DNA of 47,057 nt from Nitrospirota bacterium (GTDB lineage: Bacteria > Nitrospirota > Thermodesulfovibrionia > Thermodesulfovibrionales > Magnetobacteriaceae): contig JADFXG010000023.1 of assembly GCA_015233895.1 (NCBI GenBank), positions 1-47,057 of the forward strand. The letters are read 5' to 3'. This document shows, in pieces, positions 41,711 to 47,057 of the stretch. Numbering within the stretch: position 1 is the first letter of the stretch; each line of letters begins with the position of its first letter. A model generated the notes under the pieces. The model saw nothing but the letters and a program-made list of their open reading frames with translations, made no database searches and was not told the origin of the DNA. A program made the translations under genes and the position numbers.

Positions 41711-42679
41711 ATGTTTCCGGTAACGAGACCACGCAGAGTCAGGAAAAGTAAAGGGATAAGGAATATGGTCAGGGAGGTCTCTGTCTCTGTCAGTGATTTC
41801 ATATATCCGGTGTTTGCTGTTGAGGGCAAAGACATAAACACGCCGATTGGCTCAATGCCCGGATGTTTTCAGAAATCTCGGGATGAGCTGGTAAAGACTG
41901 CCCGTGAGGTTTACTCTCTGGGAATACCTGCTATAATCATTTTTGGAATACCTGAGCATAAGGATGAACTTGGCTCGCATGCCTATATAGATGACGGAGT
42001 TGTACAGGAGGCTGTTAAGGCGGTAAAGGACGCAGTCCCTGAGCTTGTTTTAATAACTGATGTCTGCCTCTGTGAGTACACAAGCCATGGCCACTGCGGA
42101 GTGGTAAAAAACGGAGAGATTGTTAATGACGCAACATTAGAGCTGTTGGCTTTGGAGGCACTTTCCCATGCTAAGGCCGGAGCAGATATGGTAGCCCCCT
42201 CAGATATGATGGACGGACGGGTGGCAGCAATCAGAAACTCTCTGGATAAAAACGGTTTTTCAGAAATTCCGATAATGAGTTATGCCGCAAAATATGGTTC
42301 GGCTTTTTACGGACCTTTTAGAGAGGCAGCAGAGTCAACGCCCGCTTTTGGCGACAGAAAGACGCATCAGATGGACCCGGCAAACAGACGGGAGGCCCTC
42401 AGAGAGGTGATGCTTGACATCGAGGAAGGAGCAGATATAATTATGGTAAAACCTGCCCTTTCGTATTTGGATATTATCTCTGACGTTAAGAAAAACACCT
42501 TGGTACCGGTTGCAGCCTATAACGTCTCAGGTGAATATTCTATGGTACATGCCGCTGCCGAACGGGGCTGGATTGATTATGAAGGAGTAATGATGGAAAT
42601 TCTTGTTTCCATAAAACGAGCAGGCGCCGATTTGATTCTTACTTATTTCGCTATTGATGCAGCAAAGGTTCTTTCATGA
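41711..42679 (+). CDS. hemB: Delta-aminolevulinate dehydratase (porphobilinogen synthase)
   Basis: The 322-residue enzyme (from ATG 41711; 324 from ATG 41705) condenses two 5-aminolevulinates to porphobilinogen in tetrapyrrole synthesis. It shows the zinc-site cysteines in DVCLCEYTSHGHCGVV, the catalytic lysines in IPIMSYAAKYGSAFYGPF and ADIIMVKPALSYLDII, and the start MFPVTRPRRVRK, typical of the family. I prefer ATG 41711 because it lies 6 bases after the -10 box and gives the usual HemB N-terminus. The downstream small zinc-ribbon gene begins 3 bases after its stop. Confidence 0.96.
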   Translation: MFPVTRPRRVRKSKGIRNMVREVSVSVSDFIYPVFAVEGKDINTPIGSMPGCFQKSRDELVKTAREVYSLGIPAIIIFGIPEHKDELGSHAYIDDGVVQEAVKAVKDAVPELVLITDVCLCEYTSHGHCGVVKNGEIVNDATLELLALEALSHAKAGADMVAPSDMMDGRVAAIRNSLDKNGFSEIPIMSYAAKYGSAFYGPFREAAESTPAFGDRKTHQMDPANRREALREVMLDIEEGADIIMVKPALSYLDIISDVKKNTLVPVAAYNVSGEYSMVHAAAERGWIDYEGVMMEILVSIKRAGADLILTYFAIDAAKVLS

Positions 42680-42682
42680 CAG

Positions 42683-42928
42683 TTGCCGTTTGGGAAGGAA
42701 ATTAAAAATTGTCAATTGGGATGCAACCTTAAGATTAAGCCTGTTATGAAGCAATTTGATAAATTCACTGCAAGGGCGCTTTACTGCAACCTGTGTAAGA
42801 AGGCAGTAGCCGTTACTGAAAAAATGATTTCAGCTCAGCCTGAGTGTACAGTCTATGATTATCAGTGTAACATCTGCGGCAGCTCACTGGGTTCAAAAAC
42901 GGAAAAATCGCTTGATTCAGGAAAATAA
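42683..42928 (+). CDS. Small zinc-ribbon-like protein, unknown
   Basis: The 81-residue product has two CxxC knuckles, CNLCKKAVAVTEK and YQCNICGSSLG, about 23 residues apart, plus two N-terminal cysteines (NCQLGC). This is the pattern of a zinc ribbon or rubredoxin-like fold. The start used is TTG 42683, 3 bases after hemB. An internal ATG at 42746 would still keep both knuckles. Neither has a clear RBS, so start and length are uncertain. Adjacency to hemB suggests co-transcription. Function not recognised. Confidence 0.6.
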   Translation: MPFGKEIKNCQLGCNLKIKPVMKQFDKFTARALYCNLCKKAVAVTEKMISAQPECTVYDYQCNICGSSLGSKTEKSLDSGK

Positions 42929-42971
42929 GATACATCAAAGACAGGTTTTACATTACCTTTTTAATTTATAC

Positions 42972-43000
42972 TTGCATAAATTGCCATAAAAACTGATAAT
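42972..43000 (+). promoter_or_regulatory. Promoter upstream of pseudo-receiver/SPOR gene
   Basis: TTGCAT (42972-42977), a 17-base spacer and GATAAT (42995-43000). The gene follows at 43049 with GGGAGAGAG just upstream. Confidence 0.55.
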
Positions 43001-43048
43001 ATCTTCTCATACATATTATTATGAGAGATAAACAGGGAGAGAGATAGC

Positions 43049-44563
43049 ATGGAAAGTAAAAACATACTTGTAATTGATGACGATAAAACCAATGTGCAGC
43101 AAATCAGCGAGATGCTCAGAATGGAGGGGTTCACAGTTTATACGGCATCGAGCAAGACAGAGGCTGTTGAGTTAGCGCTTAAGACGTTACCTGCACTTGT
43201 GTTTGTCAAGTCTATGCTTATGGACGCAAGCGGATATGAAATCATAAGGGACATAAGAAGCGAGGAGCCGGTTAAAGATACTCGGTTTATAGTGCTGACT
43301 GAAATTGATAAAACATATGATGACAGATACCGCTCCATTTATAAAATAGTGGATTCGGTAAAACTCCCTGTGGACAGGCACGAGTTGATTGCTAAGGCTT
43401 CAAAGTATGTGGATATTGACTCAGTCAGCGAGGACACAGGACGTGGTCCTGGATCTTATCAGTATGAGGATAAGACAAATGAAGGAATACAGTTAAATGA
43501 ACCTGTCGGTTTTAAAGATGCTGACAGCGTTAAATATACCAAAGACGGCTATGAGTTAAAAACCAACATGGAAACTTTCCCAGAGGATAGTTTTTTAAAA
43601 GTGAAAGATGATTTTGAAAAGAATCTCATACAGGGCAAACAAATTAAAGATGAAGCAGAGTTTGAAGAAAATCGCCAGGAAAAGGTTAAGACAAAGGAGT
43701 ATGAAGATACCATGTATATACACGATATGGAACCGGATGATGAGTCCGTGGATAAAGATGAAACCCATGAAGGGCCAGATATAACAGCCATAGATGCTGA
43801 TGATGCCGAGGAGTATTTACAAAAACTAAACGAGGAGCGTGCAAAGAAAAAAAAGCTGCTAATCATTGGGGTATCGGCAGTATTTGTACTGATTTTGGTT
43901 TCAGTGTATTTGTTTTCCAGGGGGGGCAGGGTTTCGCAGAAAAAACAGGAGGCTGTAAGTGTGGTTGAACCAAAGGCGTTGGATAAAGCTCTGGAGGAGC
44001 CACAGCAAACTCCTTTGCAAGAACCAGTTACTCGCCCTGAGACATCCAAACCAACACCTGCCGTAGAGCAGAAACCAACGCCAGAACCTGCACCAGTCAT
44101 AGAGGATGCTGCCACTGAAAAACCACCTATAAAACCCGTTGTAAAACCAACTCCGGCACCCGTACGCCATAAACCCTCAACAGGCAAAGAAAAATCTTCT
44201 GAAGCATCAGCTTCTAAAACAGGGGCAACATCTGGAGCAAAACACCAAAACATTACTCCGGAGATAAAAAAAGCAAAAGCCACGACAGAACAGGCAAAGG
44301 CCGAAAAACCAGTTAAACATGAAAATACTGAGGGTATTTATTCTATACAATTAGGATCTTTTAAGGATCCAAACAATGCTAAAAAGTTTGTTGAAAACCT
44401 GAAAAAGGAAGGATATTCAGCATTTGTAAAAGACGGTATGAGCAAAGATGTTCTTTGGCATAAGGTATATGTTGGGAAATATAAGAAAAAAGAAGATGCA
44501 ACAGCAGTGATAAATAAGCTTAAAGCCGGAGGGAAGCTGGAGGTCATTTTAAAGAAAATATAA
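43049..44563 (+). CDS. Pseudo-receiver, transmembrane and SPOR-domain protein
   Basis: A 504-residue protein. Residues 4-120 form a response-regulator receiver fold: ILVIDDDKTNV acidic triad, IVLTEID, and the conserved lysine in SVKLPVD (K105). The residue aligning with the phosphorylated aspartate is Lys54 (ALVFVKSMLM), so it cannot be phosphorylated normally. An acidic cytoplasmic linker leads to a transmembrane helix at about 270-291 (KLLIIGVSAVFVLILVSVYL) and then a Pro/Lys/Glu-rich periplasmic stretch. The C-terminal SPOR domain (about 428-504; IYSIQLGSFKDPNNAKKFVE, then VYVGKYKKKEDA) binds denuded peptidoglycan glycan strands at the septum. The protein may link cytoplasmic partners to division-site cell wall. 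Confidence 0.88.
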   Translation: MESKNILVIDDDKTNVQQISEMLRMEGFTVYTASSKTEAVELALKTLPALVFVKSMLMDASGYEIIRDIRSEEPVKDTRFIVLTEIDKTYDDRYRSIYKIVDSVKLPVDRHELIAKASKYVDIDSVSEDTGRGPGSYQYEDKTNEGIQLNEPVGFKDADSVKYTKDGYELKTNMETFPEDSFLKVKDDFEKNLIQGKQIKDEAEFEENRQEKVKTKEYEDTMYIHDMEPDDESVDKDETHEGPDITAIDADDAEEYLQKLNEERAKKKKLLIIGVSAVFVLILVSVYLFSRGGRVSQKKQEAVSVVEPKALDKALEEPQQTPLQEPVTRPETSKPTPAVEQKPTPEPAPVIEDAATEKPPIKPVVKPTPAPVRHKPSTGKEKSSEASASKTGATSGAKHQNITPEIKKAKATTEQAKAEKPVKHENTEGIYSIQLGSFKDPNNAKKFVENLKKEGYSAFVKDGMSKDVLWHKVYVGKYKKKEDATAVINKLKAGGKLEVILKKI

Positions 44564-44604
44564 ACTGGCACAGACATAACTTCAGCAAATGGCAAACGCC
44601 AAAA

Positions 44605-44686
44605 GCGAAAGTGGCGGAACTGGCAGACGCGCTGGACTTAGGATCCAGTGGGTAACACCGTAGGGGTTCAACTCCCCTCTTTCGCA
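44605..44686 (+). tRNA. tRNA-Leu (anticodon UAG)
   Basis: A clear cloverleaf. The acceptor stem is GCGAAAG (44605-44611) with CTTTCGC (44679-44685). The anticodon stem CTGGA/TCCAG encloses loop CTTAGGA, with anticodon TAG at 44639-44641. The variable arm is GGGTAACACC and the T arm AGGGGTTCAACTCCCCT. The discriminator is A at 44686, and CCA is not encoded. Accessory DNA follows immediately, consistent with a tRNA-linked integration hot spot. Confidence 0.93.
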
Positions 44687-44997
44687 TTCCTTTAAAATCA
44701 ATAGGTTACAGGCATTCTATTACTCCCAAAAACACTCCAAATTACCCCCAAAAACACACATTGTGCATAAAATTGTGCATGTCACAATCAAACTCTATCT
44801 AACGCAAACCAATTCCAGCCAATAATGAGGTATTTTCATGTCAGGTTGGGATACGTAACAAATCGTGTAATTGCAGTGCTTTTTCTAAAAAACTTGTAGA
44901 TAACCGCACTGGATTTCGGGTTCATGGATTTACTCTATGGTTGATCATAATACAATGTTAAAAATTCCTTACTGAACTACAATTAATCGTGCAGTGG
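44687..44997. other. Intergenic stretch after tRNA-Leu
   Basis: A/T-rich DNA with no gene. It contains a pair of short repeats (AAAACACTCC and AAAACACACA) and the tandem TTGTGCATAAAATTGTGCAT around 44761, then copy 1 of the diverged direct repeat. It may be decayed insertion-site DNA. Confidence 0.4.
44860..44940. repeat. Direct repeat, copy 1, left flank of TA module
   Basis: AAATCGTGTAATTGCA (44860-44875) is identical to copy 2 (45624-45639). Similarity continues with differences to about 44940. A stem CAGTGC (44874-44879) / GCACTG (44906-44911) can form inside. The unit flanks the RelE-like TA pair with copy 2. Confidence 0.6.
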
Positions 44998-45279
44998 CTA
45001 ATATACTTCCTCGTGAGAACCTATCTCTATTAACAAGATATCTTTTTCATTCTTGTCACTTTATACAAAATCGAATATTATACGTAAGTCGTAACCGACA
45101 CAACATGCCCATGAACCTGTTAACTTCACTTTGAGTTTATGAGTTGACAACCTCGTATTGAATGGATCTTCCGCTAATAAGCCTAAAATTATTTCGATAT
45201 CTTTGATTGAATAAGGATTTCTCTTCATATGACGTCTAAGTGCCTTTATAAATGTTTTACCCCAAATAAACTGCCTCAT
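44998..45279 (-). pseudogene. RelE/YafQ-type toxin with in-frame stop
   Basis: The frame begins at ATG 45279 and reads as a RelE/ParE-superfamily mRNA-interferase toxin: WGKTFIKALRRHMKRNP, EIILGLLAEDPF and HKLKVKLTGSWACCVGYDLR. It hits TAA at 45061-45063 after IIFDFV, giving 72 residues. Reading on in the same frame gives SDKNEKDILLIEIGSHEEVY and a TAG at 44998-45000. That is the normal C-terminus of this family, including the catalytic-type His in SHEEVY. A single substitution (TAA for, perhaps, AAA or CAA) thus removes the last 20 residues. The product is probably inactive unless the stop is read through. It overlaps the antitoxin gene by 4 bases. Confidence 0.75.
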
Positions 45280-45497
45280 TTATAAATATCTTTCATTAAA
45301 TCATCAACAGAACCCTTTTTCACTTTTCCATTTAAGTAATCACTTTTTGCTTCAGTGATACTCTCTGCTAATAATTCCCGCCTGTGCTCTAACAACCTGT
45401 TACGAACAATACCAATAAGATCCTCTTGTTGAGATTCAGGTAACGATTCAACGATTTCTAAAGCGTCCTGAAATGCTAAATTATGTTGTTTTTGCAA
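45276..45497 (-). CDS. Antitoxin of RelE-type pair
   Basis: The 73-residue protein reads FQDALEIVESLPESQQEDLI, LLEHRRELLAESITEAKSDY and KKGSVDDLMKDIYK. This resembles antitoxins that pair with RelE/YafQ-like toxins and typically form a neutralising C-terminal tail. It overlaps the toxin gene by 4 bases, the standard TA order. With the toxin apparently broken it is probably an orphan. Confidence 0.8.
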   Translation of the reverse strand: MQKQHNLAFQDALEIVESLPESQQEDLIGIVRNRLLEHRRELLAESITEAKSDYLNGKVKKGSVDDLMKDIYK

Positions 45498-45623
45498 ATA
45501 AAACTCCTTACTGTATTTTGATTATTATACCACAAGTTAATGTCGTAATATTACGATAAATCCATGGCGTTGATAAAACAATCCAAAATTGGGATGTTTT
45601 TGTATCAGATGGAAGTAATTCAT

Positions 45624-45700
45624 AAATCGTGTAATTGCATTTTTTAGAAAAAACTGTTGATAAATGCATTGGATTTTTAGGTTCTTTGATTTATACCTAT
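45624..45700. repeat. Direct repeat, copy 2, right flank of TA module
   Basis: The identical 16-base core and similar remainder as the copy at 44860. A stem TGCATTT / AAATGCA (45636-45668) can form. It ends directly at the left end of the IS5-type element (GAGACC at 45703). Confidence 0.6.
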
Positions 45701-45702
45701 TC

Positions 45703-46772
45703 GAGACCGTTGCAAAAATAGGAGAGAGTTACACAAAAAGATATATACTATAAGTTATAATATAGAGAAATAAATAAAGGAGGTATTGAAATAGATGTCA
45801 CATAAAGCATTGAATCAACTGAGTTTTGCAGGAGCGTTAATAAAGACAAAGGCGGGGTTGAATCAGACATTAGATGAAATAGATAAGAAAATAGATTGGA
45901 AGGGATTTGAGAAGATATTAAAGAAGTTGCATAGCAGTAATAGAGGTCGCCCGAGTTATCCACCGCTAATGATGTTGAAGTGCATGTTGTTACAGAATTG
46001 GTATAACCTATCGGACTATGGTTTGGAAGAGTCGTTGTATGACAGGCTGAGTTTCAGGAGGTTTCTGGGCTTAGAGCTGGATGAATACGCTCCGGATCAC
46101 TCAACAATAAGTCGTTTTCGTGACGAGCTGGTAAAGGATAATTTAAAGGAAGCGATGTTTTTGGAGTTAGAGCGGCAGTTGGAGAGTTTAGGTCTGTTGT
46201 TAAAAAAAGGGACATTGATAGATGCCAGTATAATATCGGCAAGTGTATCGAAACCGAGAAAAAATGTGGATGGAACAGCGGCGGAGTCACCAGTGGATCC
46301 TGATGCACAATGGACGTGTAAAGGTAAAAGACGAGACTATTATGGCTATAAGGCACATGTAAGCGTAGATCAAGACAGCGGCCTGATAAGAAAAGGGATA
46401 TTGACAAAAGCTAAGGTAGATGATGGTCATATGTTGAAGGATATGGTGATGGGTGATGAGAAACGAGTATTTGGTGATAAGGCGTATGGTAGTAAGAGCA
46501 ACAAGGAGTTTTTGAGCGAGCAAGGGATAAAAGACGGCTTAATGACAAAAGGGTGCTATAGGCGCAAATTAACAGAGCGAGAGAAATCAAGGAATAAACA
46601 TCTTTCAAGGTATAGGTCGGCAGTAGAGCGAGTGTTTGGGACGTTGAAACGCAGCTATGGATATACCAGAGTACGGTACATAGGATTACTGAAAAATGCT
46701 TTACATTTTAGTTTATTATGTCTTGCCTTTAACCTAAAAAAGATGAATCAACTCACCATGGCAGAAGTATAA
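45703..46772 (+). mobile_element. IS5-family insertion sequence
   Basis: The left end begins GAGACCGTTGCAAAAATAGG at 45703. A 92-base leader with TATAATATAG and AAGGAGGT precedes the transposase. No complementary terminal repeat (GCAACGGTCTC type) is found to the right of the transposase within the window, so the right boundary is unresolved and the element may be truncated or interrupted by the next element. The feature end is placed at the transposase stop. Confidence 0.6.
45795..46772 (+). CDS. IS5-family transposase
   Basis: The 325-residue DDE transposase has an N-terminal domain RPSYPPLMMLKCMLLQNWYN with YDRLSFRRFLGLELDEYAPD and HSTISRFRDEL. The catalytic core follows: LIDASIISASVSKPR (first Asp), RVFGDKAYGSKSNKEFL (second Asp) and RSAVERVFGTLKRSYG (Glu). 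It catalyses cut-and-paste movement. It starts at ATG 45795 with AAGGAGGT upstream, is full-length for the family and appears intact. Confidence 0.93.
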   Translation: MSHKALNQLSFAGALIKTKAGLNQTLDEIDKKIDWKGFEKILKKLHSSNRGRPSYPPLMMLKCMLLQNWYNLSDYGLEESLYDRLSFRRFLGLELDEYAPDHSTISRFRDELVKDNLKEAMFLELERQLESLGLLLKKGTLIDASIISASVSKPRKNVDGTAAESPVDPDAQWTCKGKRRDYYGYKAHVSVDQDSGLIRKGILTKAKVDDGHMLKDMVMGDEKRVFGDKAYGSKSNKEFLSEQGIKDGLMTKGCYRRKLTEREKSRNKHLSRYRSAVERVFGTLKRSYGYTRVRYIGLLKNALHFSLLCLAFNLKKMNQLTMAEV

Positions 46773-47054
46773 ATGAGACAGATGCGCCCAAAACCTAAAA
46801 ATACCCAATATAGACCAGATTTAAGCCTGATATGAAAATTAAATATGAAGAAATAATAAAAAATAGAGTACGGTAAAGAGACTAAAGATTGGTAAATCAA
46901 AAAATTCCCTTAATTGGAAAATACTCCTTCGAGAGTGTTCAAAAAACTGTGTCATGAACTCTAAGTAGAGAGCATATTTTGAAAATTGTATTTTCAGAAA
47001 CTGCATAACAGAAATATAATATCAGTTATGAAAAAAGAAAGGAGGGATGACACG
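46773..47054. other. Intergenic DNA with possible left end of another mobile element
   Basis: A/T-rich DNA with no coding frame. From 46931, GAGAGTGTTCAAAAAACTGT resembles the terminal repeat of IS256-type elements. It is followed by a leader with a TATAAT-like box and GGAGGG at 47041-47046. Confidence 0.35.
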
Positions 47055-47057
47055 ATG
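47055..47057 (+). CDS. Start of a gene cut by the window edge
   Basis: ATG at 47055 with AAAGGAGGG about 9 bases upstream is a strong translation start. If the preceding terminal repeat is read correctly, this begins an IS256-type transposase. Only the first codon is visible. Confidence 0.35.

Noticed and set aside
1-47057. CRISPR array
   Set aside because: No regularly spaced direct repeats with unique spacers are visible; repeats found are palindromic elements or coding repeats.

Overview
The window is a chromosomal segment of a Gram-negative bacterium. It carries KDO (lipopolysaccharide) synthesis genes, lipoprotein and secreted-protein signals, and SPOR and MacB/FtsX-type envelope proteins. 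The style of the genes and the dispersed repeats fit an anaerobic or microaerophilic Nitrospirota-like organism; that placement is an inference, since there is no 16S gene or marker search here. Housekeeping genes (mutS, parA/parB, kdsB, pyrG, kdsD, pgi, hemB, tRNA-Leu) are interleaved with accessory blocks.

Layout. 1-900: decayed toxin-antitoxin (TA) remnants (HicB-like, zeta-like) and a surviving antitoxin-like gene. 1290-3790 (minus): an LsrF-type aldolase/thiolase and a RuBisCO-like protein fused to a cupin. 3943-10789 (plus): a Uma2 nuclease-like protein, two FtsX/MacB-type permeases without an ATPase, a parvulin lipoprotein, an orphan class I fumarase alpha-type protein and a TMTC-like membrane/TPR protein. 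10900-17432 (minus): a small exported protein, a large Hsp70 paralogue, fragments of a HepT/MntA TA pair, and a chrB-DUF2148-MFS operon. 17537-20768: a Crp/Fnr regulator convergent with mutS.

20984-27841 is the most notable part: an A/T-rich three-gene operon. It encodes (i) a nucleoside-phosphorylase-like domain joined to a VMAP-C-like region, (ii) a MoxR AAA+ ATPase and (iii) a 1146-residue protein with a vWA domain, a Roc-COR GTPase and a C-terminal TIR domain. It looks like a variant of the MoxR-vWA-VMAP 'ternary' NTP-dependent conflict systems. A likely reading is that an invasion signal is gated by the ATPase and GTPase and ends in TIR-driven NAD+ loss and/or nucleotide cleavage.

27906-29826 is a divergent arsenic-resistance locus (acr3, arsC / arsR) with palindromic operators. 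30016-35034 is a tightly overlapping parA-parB-kdsB-pyrG-kdsD operon. 35203-41280 surrounds pgi and holds three paralogues of an unrecognised secreted Cys-containing family plus a secreted beta-propeller-like protein with a long Thr-rich tail. 41446-44686 holds a palindromic MITE-like repeat, hemB, a small zinc-ribbon-like protein, a pseudo-receiver/SPOR protein and tRNA-Leu(UAG). Beyond the tRNA is an accessory strip: diverged direct repeats flanking a TA pair whose toxin has an in-frame stop, an IS5-family insertion sequence, and the start of another gene at the edge.

Across the window several genes (uma2-like, TMTC-like, crp-like, chrB, hemB) have a -10 box 5-7 bases before the start codon and no Shine-Dalgarno sequence, which suggests leaderless mRNAs.
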